From positions 1 to 34,212 of the forward strand of contig JAPDJO010000045.1 of the NCBI GenBank assembly GCA_029259115.1: a DNA stretch of 34,212 nucleotides. The letters are read 5' to 3'. This document shows, piece by piece, positions 25,962-34,212 of the stretch. The notes under the pieces were generated by a model. That model was not told where the DNA came from. It saw nothing but the letters and a program-made list of their open reading frames with translations, and made no database searches. A program made the position numbers and the translations under genes. The stretch comes from Thermoplasmatota archaeon. GTDB taxonomy: Archaea > Thermoplasmatota > E2 > DHVEG-1 > B18-G2. Each line of letters opens with the position of its first letter. The stretch's first letter is position 1.

Positions 25962-28900
25962 ATGATACCGGTGATCTATGAAAATCTATGCCCAGTGTGC
26001 AGAGGAGATATCAGAGAGGAAGAAATAGTTGAAAAGAGATGCATCTTGAAGGATATCCCTCTATCTCTCATCTATCATTCCAAAGATGAAAAAGAGATTG
26101 AAGAGTTGTTTGAGAAGGTAATCGGAAAACCTAGAGAAATTCAGAGATTCTGGATAAGGAGGATATCTAGTGGCGAGAGTTTTGCAGCGGTAGCTCCGAC
26201 GGGAATAGGAAAAACTGTGTTTGGTCTGATTATCTCTTTATTCTTTTCTCTCAAAAATAAAAAAAGCTATGTGCTCGTTCCTACCACAATCTTGGCAAAT
26301 CAGTGTTTAGAAAATATAGAAAAGTTTTGCAGAGCCATTAATAAGAGTGTAGGTGTAAACTCAGATGGAGATATAAGAGTGGCATTTTACCACGGAAAGA
26401 TGAAAAAGGCGGAAAAGGAAAAGTTCGTAGAGATTTTGGAGAGAGACAATTTTGACATCCTAATAACGACAACTCAGTTTCTTTCCAAGAATTTCAGTAT
26501 GATCAAAGACAAAACTTTCGATTTCATATTTGTTGATGATGTTGATGCAATTTTGAAAGGTTCAAGAAATGTTGACAAGATCCTCACCCTTTTAGGTTTT
26601 AGAAGGGTTGGCAAGAAATGGGAAGGCGAGAAGAAAGGCGTACTCATGGTATCAACCGCTACTGCTAAAAAGGGAAAAGCAACGATACTTTTCAGAGAGC
26701 TTCTTGATTTTGATGTTGGTTCATCTTTCTTTACTATAAGGAACATAGATGACATATTTGTTGGCGAAGAAAAGGAAGAGGAGATAAAGAAAATAATGAA
26801 AAAGATGAGGAAGGGAGGTATAATATATGCTAGAACCTCTGAAGAAGCAGAGAGATATTACGAGATTCTGAAAAGAGAGTTCAAGATAGGGATAGCCATA
26901 TCTAGGAAGAAGAACGAGTATGAGAAGTTTGAGAGAGGAGAGATTGATTTTCTTATTGGTACGGCATCCTATTATGGGACGCTCATAAGAGGTCTTGATC
27001 TTCCCGAGAAGATAAGGTATGTTATATTCATCGGTTTGCCTGTTTTGAGAATAGATTATGAGAATATCACACCCTCTCTCCTCAGAATAATCGCATTATC
27101 ATTCAAGAAGAATGAGAGGGTTAGAGAGTATATCCCGATTTTACCAAAACTAGAGAGAGACCCTAAAAAGTTTGAAGAGTTAAAAAGGCTGATAGAGGAG
27201 ATATCAAAGGAGGAGAAGAGTGAAGACCTTGTTATTAGCGAGGGAAAAATACTCTTTCCAGATATAAGAACATACATACAAGGATCTGGTAGATCATCGA
27301 GATTAACAGAAAGGGGACTAACGAAGGGTGCCTCATTCATTTTTGAGAACGATAAAGACTTGGTTGAGGCTTTCAAGAAGAGAGCATCTTACTATGATAT
27401 AGAAATAAAACATGTAGAGGATGTTGATCTAGATAAGATCAAGAGAGAGATAGATAAGAGTAGAGTAAAAGGAGAGTATCGAGATTTGATCAAACCCGCT
27501 TTGCTCATAGTCGAGAGTCCAACAAAAGCCAAACTAATTTCTAGGTTCTTCGGAAAGCCAAGCGTCAAGATCTATGGAAATATAATTGCCTATGAGATAC
27601 CGACAGAGAGGTACATACTTCTCGTTACCGCCTGCCTTGGGCATGTTGTAGATCTCACAACAGATAGGGGCTTTCATGGAATTGAGGTGGTTGATAATGG
27701 CTTTGTTCCAATATATACATCTATAAAAAAATGCAAGAGTTGCAACTATCAGTATACTCAAGAGGGAGCATGTCCGAAGTGTGGAAGCGAAGATATAATA
27801 GATTCAAAGGATAGAATAGAAGATCTCAGAAGGCTTGCATCAAAGGTTAGTCTGGTTATTGTGGGAACAGATCCAGATGCTGAAGGGGAGAAGATAGCAT
27901 GGGATCTTCATAATTTCCTTAGTCCTCTAGTAGATGTCAAAAGAGCAGAGTTTCATGAGGTGACACCTAGAGCTATAAGGGAAGCGTTGAGCAATCTCAG
28001 AGAGATTGATTTGAATAGGGTAAAGGCTCAGATAGTAAGGAGAATAGAAGACAGATGGATAGGCTTTGTTTTGTCCCAGAGATTATGGAAGGTATTTAAC
28101 AGAACAAATCTCTCCGCTGGGAGAGTTCAAACCCCTGTACTGGAATGGATTATCGAGCAGGAGAAGAGGTATAGAAAGAAGAGAAGGGTTAGTTTTCTGC
28201 CCGATATTGGATTGGAGATTGAGGAAGATATAGGAAGGGAAGCAGATGTTGAGATTGAGCTAATATCAGAAAAAAAGGAAGAGAAACATCCTTTACCACC
28301 ATACACCACAGACGAACTCTTGAAGGATGCAAGCAGGATACTGAAGATATCTTCGTTGGAAGCCATGAGGCTGGCGCAAGATCTCTTTGAAAATGGTCTT
28401 ATAACCTACCATAGAACAGACTCAAGTAGAGTGAGTGATTTTGGTTTAAGGGTTGCAAAGGAGTATCTGGGAGGCGATTATCTAGGCAGATTATGGGGCA
28501 TGGAAAAGGCAGCAGAAGGTGCACACGAGTGTATAAGACCCACAAGATCTTGGGATAAACACATGGTGCAGAGGATGATTTATGAGAAGGTGATTTCTCC
28601 CGAAAATATAACCAGAAAACATCTCGCACTTTACGATCTTATATTTAGAAGATTTATGGCGAGCCAGTGTAGAGAGTTTTATGTTATTACCAAGAAATAT
28701 AGAATCAAGATAAATGGGAGAGAGGTTGAAGAAGAGAGGATAGTGGAAGCTCAGGGAAAAGCCTTTGAGCTGTATAGAAGTATCCAGGTCAAGAAAGAAT
28801 TGCCTGTTGGTAAATTCAGAGTGAAGGTTGAGACCAGATTTGTTCCAGAAGGTTATCCTTACACTCAAGCCGACATAGTAAGACTGATGAAGGAGAGAGG

Positions 28901-29156
28901 TCTGGGGAGACCATCAACCTATGCAACCATAATAGAGAAGCTGTTTGATAGAGGGTATGTGTATGAAAGAAAGAGGTTTCTCTTTCCCACAATTCTCGGA
29001 AAGAAGGTAAATTACTTTTTGAATAAAAACTATAGTGATTTTATCTCTGAAGAGAGAACGAGAATACTCTATGGAAAGATAGATGAGATAGAGGAAGGAA
29101 AAAGAGATTACATGGAAACACTCGAAGATCTATATAGCGAGATCAAAAGAATATGA
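25962..29156 (+). CDS. rgy: Reverse gyrase
   Basis: ATP-dependent type IA topoisomerase that adds positive supercoils, found in essentially all hyperthermophiles. The 1064-residue protein has an N-terminal Cys motif (C10, C13, C27), a helicase-like domain with Walker A APTGIGKT (78-85) and DEAD-like FVDDVDAIL, and a topoisomerase domain starting ALLIVESPTKAK (about 510). A central zinc finger CKSC...CPKC (about 590-612), the acidic TOPRIM motif GTDPDAEGEK and the active-site tyrosine Y816 in LITYHRTDSSR follow. It is a single uninterrupted chain with no intein. The first zinc motif lacks a close fourth cysteine, as I recall for Archaeoglobus. It is third in the operon with the KaiC-like ATPase. 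Its stop abuts that of trxB. Confidence 0.97.
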   Translation: MIPVIYENLCPVCRGDIREEEIVEKRCILKDIPLSLIYHSKDEKEIEELFEKVIGKPREIQRFWIRRISSGESFAAVAPTGIGKTVFGLIISLFFSLKNKKSYVLVPTTILANQCLENIEKFCRAINKSVGVNSDGDIRVAFYHGKMKKAEKEKFVEILERDNFDILITTTQFLSKNFSMIKDKTFDFIFVDDVDAILKGSRNVDKILTLLGFRRVGKKWEGEKKGVLMVSTATAKKGKATILFRELLDFDVGSSFFTIRNIDDIFVGEEKEEEIKKIMKKMRKGGIIYARTSEEAERYYEILKREFKIGIAISRKKNEYEKFERGEIDFLIGTASYYGTLIRGLDLPEKIRYVIFIGLPVLRIDYENITPSLLRIIALSFKKNERVREYIPILPKLERDPKKFEELKRLIEEISKEEKSEDLVISEGKILFPDIRTYIQGSGRSSRLTERGLTKGASFIFENDKDLVEAFKKRASYYDIEIKHVEDVDLDKIKREIDKSRVKGEYRDLIKPALLIVESPTKAKLISRFFGKPSVKIYGNIIAYEIPTERYILLVTACLGHVVDLTTDRGFHGIEVVDNGFVPIYTSIKKCKSCNYQYTQEGACPKCGSEDIIDSKDRIEDLRRLASKVSLVIVGTDPDAEGEKIAWDLHNFLSPLVDVKRAEFHEVTPRAIREALSNLREIDLNRVKAQIVRRIEDRWIGFVLSQRLWKVFNRTNLSAGRVQTPVLEWIIEQEKRYRKKRRVSFLPDIGLEIEEDIGREADVEIELISEKKEEKHPLPPYTTDELLKDASRILKISSLEAMRLAQDLFENGLITYHRTDSSRVSDFGLRVAKEYLGGDYLGRLWGMEKAAEGAHECIRPTRSWDKHMVQRMIYEKVISPENITRKHLALYDLIFRRFMASQCREFYVITKKYRIKINGREVEEERIVEAQGKAFELYRSIQVKKELPVGKFRVKVETRFVPEGYPYTQADIVRLMKERGLGRPSTYATIIEKLFDRGYVYERKRFLFPTILGKKVNYFLNKNYSDFISEERTRILYGKIDEIEEGKRDYMETLEDLYSEIKRI

Positions 29157-30083
29157 TCAATAGGGGTACTTCTTTCCAAGAACTTCTGTAGAGCTTAATG
29201 CAGCAATAGCTCCTTCAGCACATGCAGTAACTATCTGTCTCACTCCTCCAGTTATATCTCCAGCAGCATATACTCCTTTAAGACTGGTTCTCTGATTTTT
29301 ATCAACCTTCACATAACCGTATTCATCCATCTCCAATCCTAGAATTTTGGCTAACCTATTCTCAGGATCTTCACCAATAGCGATAAACAGTCCATCTATT
29401 TCGAGAATTTCTTCATTCCCGCCATCTTTATTCTCAAGAATGACTTTCTCCACCCTTTCTTTTCCTTCTATCTTTTTAACAACCCTATTCAATAGAAACT
29501 TCACACCTTTCTCCCTTGCTTCCTCCTGCAAAACCTTCTCTCCCCTTAGCATGTCTCTTCTATGAATCAAATAAACATCCTTACAGCCTATCTGCTTGAG
29601 ATATATGGCATCTAACAGAGCGGTATTCCCTCCTCCAACGACAGCTACTTTTTTACCTCTAAAGAAGAATCCATCGCATGTTGCACAATAGCTTACTCCT
29701 TTTCCAGATAATTCGTCTTCACCTTCGACACCGAGTTTTTTCGGTTTGCTACCAGTAGCCAATATTATAGCTTTAACGAGGTAATCATCTTTGGATGTTT
29801 TCACCACAAATCCGTCATCTCTTTTCTCTATATTGCTAACCTCCTCACCAAGATGAAAATCTGCATACCTCTTTGCATGTTCCAGAAACTTGTTTGTCAA
29901 TTCTGCACCAGATATCTCTGGAAAACCAGGATAATTCTCTATCTTTGGGGCTGTAAATGTTAATCCTCCTCCCATCCCTCTATCAAAAACTACAGCCTTT
30001 ATTCCTGATCTTCCAGCATATATGGCTGCTGCACATCCTGCGGCGCCTGCTCCTATTATTGCCAACTCAAAATCTTTGTTCAT
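29157..30083 (-). CDS. trxB: Thioredoxin reductase
   Basis: An FAD-dependent disulfide reductase of the low-molecular-weight type, 308 residues. It has the FAD motif IIGAGAAGCAAAIYAGRSG, the redox-active pair CATCDGFFF, the second dinucleotide fold VVGGGNTALLDAIYL and the C-terminal GVYAAGDITGGVRQI motif. GAGGG precedes the ATG. It is third in the nrdJ-cobA-trxB operon, 9 bp after the adenosyltransferase gene, and probably supplies electrons through thioredoxin or glutaredoxin-like proteins to the ribonucleotide reductase (inference). No thioredoxin gene is in the window. Whether it prefers NADPH or NADH cannot be told with confidence. Confidence 0.95.
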   Translation of the reverse strand: MNKDFELAIIGAGAAGCAAAIYAGRSGIKAVVFDRGMGGGLTFTAPKIENYPGFPEISGAELTNKFLEHAKRYADFHLGEEVSNIEKRDDGFVVKTSKDDYLVKAIILATGSKPKKLGVEGEDELSGKGVSYCATCDGFFFRGKKVAVVGGGNTALLDAIYLKQIGCKDVYLIHRRDMLRGEKVLQEEAREKGVKFLLNRVVKKIEGKERVEKVILENKDGGNEEILEIDGLFIAIGEDPENRLAKILGLEMDEYGYVKVDKNQRTSLKGVYAAGDITGGVRQIVTACAEGAIAALSSTEVLGKKYPY

Positions 30084-30092
30084 TCTTATCCC

Positions 30093-30599
30093 TCAAAACT
30101 CTATACCTTCAACAGCATCTACACTTGATCTTTTTACTTCTTTCATTTCTGTTACAATATCTGCCAACTCTATTAGCTTTTCATCAGCATATCTTCCTGT
30201 TAGAATCAGGTTTGTTTCCTCGGGTTTCGATTTTATCAGATCTATGACATCCTCAATTGGTATCAAGTTTGTATGACAAGCTATGTTTATCTCATCCAAG
30301 ATCAACAGGAAAGGCTTCTCCTTCAATTTTTCCTTTGCAAAGTTTAATGCTTCCCTTGCCAACCTTTTATCCTCATCATCGGGATTTGATAGATCAACAA
30401 AATCCTTTCTTCCAAACTGATGGATTTCATAGTTTGGGAGCACATCCTTTATAAGGTATTCTCCGGTATCTTTCCTTCCTTTCATGAATTGGATTATAAC
30501 AACTCTTTTACCATGGGCTATACTTCTAAGTGCTACTCCTAAGGAAGCTGTGGTTTTTCCTTGAGCTTCACCGGTATAAACAATAACTCTGCCCTTCAT
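30093..30599 (-). CDS. cobA: Cob(I)alamin adenosyltransferase, CobA/BtuR type
   Basis: Transfers the adenosyl group of ATP to cob(I)alamin (or a corrinoid precursor), forming adenosylcobalamin. The 168-residue protein carries the P-loop GEAQGKTTASLG (residues 8-19), IIQFMKGRKDTGEY and the Walker B-like LILDEIN. EGIEF at the end is the usual C-terminus. It begins 4 bp after nrdJ, an AdoCbl-dependent enzyme, so cofactor activation and its user are co-transcribed. Confidence 0.95.
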   Translation of the reverse strand: MKGRVIVYTGEAQGKTTASLGVALRSIAHGKRVVIIQFMKGRKDTGEYLIKDVLPNYEIHQFGRKDFVDLSNPDDEDKRLAREALNFAKEKLKEKPFLLILDEINIACHTNLIPIEDVIDLIKSKPEETNLILTGRYADEKLIELADIVTEMKEVKRSSVDAVEGIEF

Positions 30600-30603
30600 C
30601 CTA

Positions 30604-33246
30604 TCATGCTATTATGCATTCATTCCATCCACATTCCTTGCACACTAGACAGTTTCCTTCGTGAACCAGATATACACTTCCGCAAATTGGGCATCTTTCT
30701 ATTTCATCGCTTTTTCTAGATGGTGTTTTTTCTATTTCCAGCCTATCTTCAGTTGATATTATCGGAGGTTTCGCTTCGATCTCCTTCTCTCCCTCGCTTA
30801 TCTTTATGTATTTCTTCATCCACTTATTCTTCTCCAAGATCTCTTTCAGCCACTTCATCGCAAACTTGGAAGGTTTAGCCTTAACCTTTCTCTCCTTGCT
30901 TGATGGTACGCTCAAAACTTGTTTGCTCTTTGATCCATCTCTATAGACTGTAACTCCTTTGCAACCCATCGCATGCGCTATCAGATATGCCTGCTTAACA
31001 TCCTCAACGCTTACATCGTTGGGCATGTTTATTGTTTTTGATATCGAATCTGTCGTAGCTCTCTGCAAGACTGCTTGCGCAACCAAATGATCCAGCCAGT
31101 GTATATCATAGGCTGTGACAAAAACCTCCTTTATATCCTTGGGTATCTCATCTATACCTTGGACACTTCCATAGTTTTCTGCGATCTTCTTCAGTATCTC
31201 ATCGCTGTATAATCCCTTCTCCTTCAGCTTCTCCTCAAATACAGGATCAACATAGAAGAAGGATCCTGCGGTTACTTTTTTCTCATAGACGAGAGCAAAT
31301 ATTGGTTCTATTCCATTACTTGTATCTGCAATCATAGATATTGAGCCTGTCGGCGCCATCGTAGTAACCATCGCATTTCTCACTCCATACTTCCTGATCT
31401 GGTTCACTATTTTATCCCAGTCGAGGGTCCATAGCTCTCTGTGGTAGTAAAGATCTATGGGTAATTTACCTTCAGGATAATCGCTCTCGTTGAACAGAGG
31501 GAATGGACCTCTCTCCTGAGATAGTTTTATGGATTCTTCGTATGCATGATAGGTTAAATGCTCAGCCAATTTTCCCATGAACTCAAAACCTTTCTCAGAG
31601 TTATATCTTATTCCTAATTTGAAGAGGAGATCCGCAAGTCCCATGATTCCTAGACCTATCCTTCTCGTCTCCTTTGTCGCTTTATCTATCGCCTTTATTG
31701 GATAGTTGTTTATTGTTATAAGATTGTCAAGAGCTCTTGTTACAAGATGAACAACCTCTCTAAATCTATCCCAGTCAAACTTTGCTTCTCCATCCTCGAT
31801 CTTAACGAACTTGGCAACGTTTATACTTGCAAGGTTGCAGGATTCATAGGGATAGAGAGGCTCCTCTCCACACGGATTTGTAACCCTTATGGGACCATTT
31901 CTCGCATTTATTAGGACATTTCTTCTGTTTATGTTGTCAAAGAATAGCACCCCTGGATCTGCAGATAGCCATGCATGATATGCTATGGAGTGAAAGAGAG
32001 TATTTGCATTCACCTCCTTCCAAACCTTCCTTGTTCTTGGATTTATGAGAGGATAGTTTGCATTGTTAGCCAGATATTCCCAAAAATCATCCCATATGCC
32101 AACAGAGATGTTGAAATTCTCTAACACTCCTTCTCTCTCCTTGGCTGATATGAATTTCTCTACATCTGGATGCCATATCTCTAGAATGCCCATATTTGCT
32201 CCTCTTCTCACTCCTCCCTGTTTTACCACATCAGATACTGTATCGATTATCTTCATGAAAGAAACTGGTCCAGAAGCCTTTCCCATAGTTGATCTCACTA
32301 TATCTCCTTCTGGTCTTATCTTGGAGAAGTTTATTCCAGTGCCTCCGCCTGCCTTTTGTATTAAAGCTACTTCCTTGGCGGTTTCCATTATTGATTCTAT
32401 GCTGTCATCAACATCCAGGGTAAAACATGCTGAGAGCATTCCTAATCTTCTTCCAGCATTTACTAAGGTTGGGGTATTTGGAAGAAAGACTTGATTTATC
32501 ATCAGATCAAAGTATTTGTCCGCTAATTTCTCATATTTATCAAAAGCCCCGCTTTTTAGCATTGCCATCAATTCATCAAAGCTAACTTTCATCTTTCCTT
32601 CATTTGCAAGCTCCTCGTAAGCAGCTATGAATCTCTCTAGGTGCCATTTCGTCAATTGATACTTTCCTATGCTTATTTTCTTATCTAGGGCATCGAGATT
32701 GCTGAGATAAGAGGATAAGGCTATTGGGGGTTTGTAACCGCCATCTTTACTGTAAATTCTCTCGTCATACAGTATCTCTGGCAGAACCATCGTTATAGCT
32801 ACTCTCTGGAACAACTCTCTCGGAGATTCGATGACGTTTCCATCTTCATCCTTTATGAGATATCTGAATGCCAATACTCTAAGTGCATTTACACTAAATC
32901 TCTTGTCTATATCGTCTAGTTTATCCTTATTCAGTATCCTCTTCTTCTCCTCTCTTATCTCAGCCTTTTTCTGTCTGTAAAGAATGTAAGCTTTAGCAGT
33001 CTTGGCATGACCATGTTCTATCAAAACCTTCTCAACGATATCTTGGATCTCCTCTACCGTAGGTATCTTCTTTTCTCCATATCTTTTCTCGAGTTCCTTT
33101 ACAACCTGATCTGAGAGAAACTTTGCTCTTTCCCTATCCTTTCCTCCAACCGCTAGTACCGCTTTGAAGATCGCATTTGTTATCTTCTCCTGATCAAAGT
33201 CAACTATCCTTCCATCTCTTTTCTCTATCTTAGTTATTTTTACCAT
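30604..33246 (-). CDS. nrdJ: Class II (adenosylcobalamin-dependent) ribonucleotide reductase
   Basis: Reduces ribonucleotides to deoxyribonucleotides using a radical from adenosylcobalamin, so it works with or without oxygen. In order: an N-terminal ATP-cone (residues 1-95, KRDGRIVDFDQEKIT), the catalytic barrel with LSACFTLDVDDS (about 272), GGTGINFSKIRP, the loop Cys/Glu motif NPCGEEPLYPYESCNLAS (about 457) and APTGSISMIADTSNGIEP, then a C-terminal Cys tail (CPICG...CLVCKECGWNEC) for re-reduction. The 880-residue length has no intein, although archaeal nrdJ genes often carry one. An AGGGGA ribosome-binding site lies 6 nt before the ATG. The 5' leader appears to contain a box C/D RNA. Confidence 0.96.
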   Translation of the reverse strand: MVKITKIEKRDGRIVDFDQEKITNAIFKAVLAVGGKDRERAKFLSDQVVKELEKRYGEKKIPTVEEIQDIVEKVLIEHGHAKTAKAYILYRQKKAEIREEKKRILNKDKLDDIDKRFSVNALRVLAFRYLIKDEDGNVIESPRELFQRVAITMVLPEILYDERIYSKDGGYKPPIALSSYLSNLDALDKKISIGKYQLTKWHLERFIAAYEELANEGKMKVSFDELMAMLKSGAFDKYEKLADKYFDLMINQVFLPNTPTLVNAGRRLGMLSACFTLDVDDSIESIMETAKEVALIQKAGGGTGINFSKIRPEGDIVRSTMGKASGPVSFMKIIDTVSDVVKQGGVRRGANMGILEIWHPDVEKFISAKEREGVLENFNISVGIWDDFWEYLANNANYPLINPRTRKVWKEVNANTLFHSIAYHAWLSADPGVLFFDNINRRNVLINARNGPIRVTNPCGEEPLYPYESCNLASINVAKFVKIEDGEAKFDWDRFREVVHLVTRALDNLITINNYPIKAIDKATKETRRIGLGIMGLADLLFKLGIRYNSEKGFEFMGKLAEHLTYHAYEESIKLSQERGPFPLFNESDYPEGKLPIDLYYHRELWTLDWDKIVNQIRKYGVRNAMVTTMAPTGSISMIADTSNGIEPIFALVYEKKVTAGSFFYVDPVFEEKLKEKGLYSDEILKKIAENYGSVQGIDEIPKDIKEVFVTAYDIHWLDHLVAQAVLQRATTDSISKTINMPNDVSVEDVKQAYLIAHAMGCKGVTVYRDGSKSKQVLSVPSSKERKVKAKPSKFAMKWLKEILEKNKWMKKYIKISEGEKEIEAKPPIISTEDRLEIEKTPSRKSDEIERCPICGSVYLVHEGNCLVCKECGWNECIIA

Positions 33247-33265
33247 AACCGATCCCCTATGTTTT

Positions 33266-33324
33266 TGTCAGAACTCAAGATCCTCATCATAGCCAGAGGC
33301 TCAGTGAGGGTTCGCTCATCATCC
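33266..33324 (-). ncRNA. Box C/D guide sRNA, probably within the nrdJ leader
   Basis: Read on the minus strand, the four boxes occur in order: C box ATGATGA (33322-33316), an 11-nt guide GCGAACCCTCA, D' box CTGA (33304-33301), a 10-nt spacer, C' box ATGATGA (33290-33284), a 12-nt guide GGATCTTGAGTT, and D box CTGA (33271-33268). Two consensus C boxes and two CTGA boxes with 11- and 12-nt guides is the standard archaeal sRNA plan. A TATA box (33345-33354) places the start at about 33323, right at the C box. By the D+5 rule the D guide would methylate the C in AACUC of a target AACUCAAGAUCC, and the D' guide the second G after UGAG-type UGAGG. I could not verify targets. Between box D and the nrdJ ATG there are only 21 nt and no second TATA. 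Confidence 0.8.
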
Positions 33325-33344
33325 GATAGAGCATAGCATTCATG

Positions 33345-33354
33345 GATATAAAGC
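33345..33354 (-). promoter_or_regulatory. TATA box for the C/D sRNA and nrdJ operon
   Basis: GCTTTATATC on the minus strand is centred about 25 bp before the C box of the guide RNA (33322), the expected spacing for transcription from G at 33323-33324. It lies directly downstream of the purL stop codon. It is the only convincing TATA box between purL and nrdJ. Confidence 0.65.
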
Positions 33355-33358
33355 TTCT

Positions 33359-34212
33359 TTATCCCATAAATTTCCATATCGTACCTCTCCATATTCTCCT
33401 AGCCTCGTTCACATCTATGGAGATCAATTCCTTTCCCCTGCCCAAGAATTTTATCTCTTTCCCTACTGTTTTCCCTGTCATTTGGAATGGTACTTTATGA
33501 TGGGAAAGGACTCTTTCAACCTCCTCTCTGTTTTTACCCTCAACCTCTATTATCCACCTAGTGTTACTCTCCGAGAACAGCTTGAAATCATCCCTTAGAT
33601 TTTCGTTGATTCCATCTAGACTTATCTCCACTCCAATATCTCCACCTATGGAGCTTTCTGCTATCGCTATAGCTAATCCGCCATCACTTAGATCATGACA
33701 GCTTTTTATTTTACCGTTCCATATAAGCTCAAGCAAGGCATCCATACTTCTCTTCAAAAGCTCAACGTCTACTCTTGGTACTTTACCTCCTTTTAAACCC
33801 ATCACCCTGTAATACTCTGAACCACCCATTTCCCTCTCTGTTTCTCCCACAAGATAGATGTAGTTCCCATCCTCCTTGAAGTCAGAGGTTACGCATTTCC
33901 TTATATCAGGAACAATGCCTATCCCCGTTATCTGCGGCGTCGGCGGTATCGCTCCTGCTGCACTTTCATTGTAAAAACTCACGTTTCCGGAAATGAATGG
34001 TAATCCCAAAGCTTTTGCAACATCTGCAAGACCTCTACAAACCTCGTAGAAATCACCCATCACCTCTGGCTTTTCCGGATTGCCAAAGTTCAAACAATCC
34101 AGCAAACTATCGGGCTTCGCTCCAGCTGCTACGAGATTTCTGCACACTTCATCAACTGCAGAGCATGCGCCCCAGTATGGATTGAGTTCCGTGAATTTTG
34201 GGTTTATATCAG
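33359..34212 (-). CDS. purL: Phosphoribosylformylglycinamidine synthase PurL, C-terminal part (5' end outside window)
   Basis: The frame is open through the right edge of the window, and the visible 283 residues run from DINPKFTELNPYWGA to the stop at 33359. Features of PurL are EVCRNLVAAGAKPDSLLDCLNFGNPEKPE, SGNVSFYNES, the GIGIVPDI segment, CHDLSDGGLAIAIAES and a final AIR synthase-like C-terminal domain. PurL converts FGAR to FGAM, with ammonia delivered by PurQ. A GTG at 34147 would give a 262-residue reading but is clearly internal, because the upstream residues continue the family match. Roughly 400 or more N-terminal residues are missing. It is on the same strand as nrdJ, 112 bp upstream, with the guide RNA between them. 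Confidence 0.95.
   Translation of the reverse strand, partial: DINPKFTELNPYWGACSAVDEVCRNLVAAGAKPDSLLDCLNFGNPEKPEVMGDFYEVCRGLADVAKALGLPFISGNVSFYNESAAGAIPPTPQITGIGIVPDIRKCVTSDFKEDGNYIYLVGETEREMGGSEYYRVMGLKGGKVPRVDVELLKRSMDALLELIWNGKIKSCHDLSDGGLAIAIAESSIGGDIGVEISLDGINENLRDDFKLFSESNTRWIIEVEGKNREEVERVLSHHKVPFQMTGKTVGKEIKFLGRGKELISIDVNEARRIWRGTIWKFMG

Noticed and set aside
30604..33246. Inteins in nrdJ (also looked for in rgy)
   Set aside because: Both proteins run continuously through their catalytic motifs at normal length, with no splicing-domain residues.
33305..33318. GGGTTCG resembling a tRNA T-loop on the plus strand
   Set aside because: It lacks the GTTCRA consensus and has no acceptor, D or anticodon stems; the minus-strand C/D boxes explain the sequence better.

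Overview
This AT-rich window comes from an archaeon that is very probably thermophilic or hyperthermophilic. The archaeal markers are NMD3, GatD of the archaeal tRNA-dependent amidotransferase, archaeal-type TyrRS, Trm1, Alba, a ThiD-ThiN fusion, an archaeal prenyl-diphosphate synthase, an archaeosortase beside archaetidylserine enzymes, TATA boxes about 26 bp from many start codons, and heavy AGA/AGG use. An intact reverse gyrase is the hallmark of (hyper)thermophily. Indolepyruvate:ferredoxin oxidoreductase, glutamate dehydrogenase, an Nfn-type transhydrogenase and hydrogenase maturation genes fit a peptide-fermenting anaerobe, but this is inference. I cannot name the lineage.

Layout. 1-2229: the 3' end of an Fpg/Nei DNA glycosylase converges on truA; truA and gatD diverge from one palindromic TATA element. 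2233-7029 (minus): a tightly packed operon iorA-iorB-nmd3-hypC-hypD. 7105-9104: thiDN (plus), a small DUF6485-type Cys-rich protein (minus), and alba (plus) with an RNA-hairpin terminator. 9110-12730 (minus): a bacterial-type gdhA followed by nfnS-nfnL. 12851-13840: an unrecognised secreted/membrane protein. 13764-19355 (minus): purN-folC-(FolP N-terminal-like domain)-folP-purB-tyrS, a folate and purine operon. 19379-21044 (minus): a THEP1-type NTPase and trm1. 21163-24380: idsA (plus) converges on artA-asd-pssA (minus), a membrane-lipid and lipid-anchoring block. 24504-29156 (plus): a KaiC-like ATPase, an HTH regulator and reverse gyrase, with overlapping or abutting genes. 29157-33246 (minus): class II ribonucleotide reductase nrdJ, cobalamin adenosyltransferase and thioredoxin reductase. 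33359-34212: the C-terminal part of purL.

The most notable item outside the protein-coding genes is a well-formed archaeal box C/D guide RNA at about 33266-33324 (minus strand), with a TATA box at the right distance. It occupies what appears to be the 5' leader of nrdJ. Other points of interest are the KaiC-like/HTH/reverse gyrase operon, the artA-asd-pssA-idsA block, a detached FolP N-terminal domain, genuine folate-pathway genes in an archaeon, and many convergent gene pairs with overlapping or directly abutting stop codons. No tRNA, rRNA, CRISPR array, insertion sequence or intein was seen. No gene-free stretch exceeds 150 bp, so every gap is covered by the regulatory entries. Residue numbers are counted by hand and may be off by one or two.
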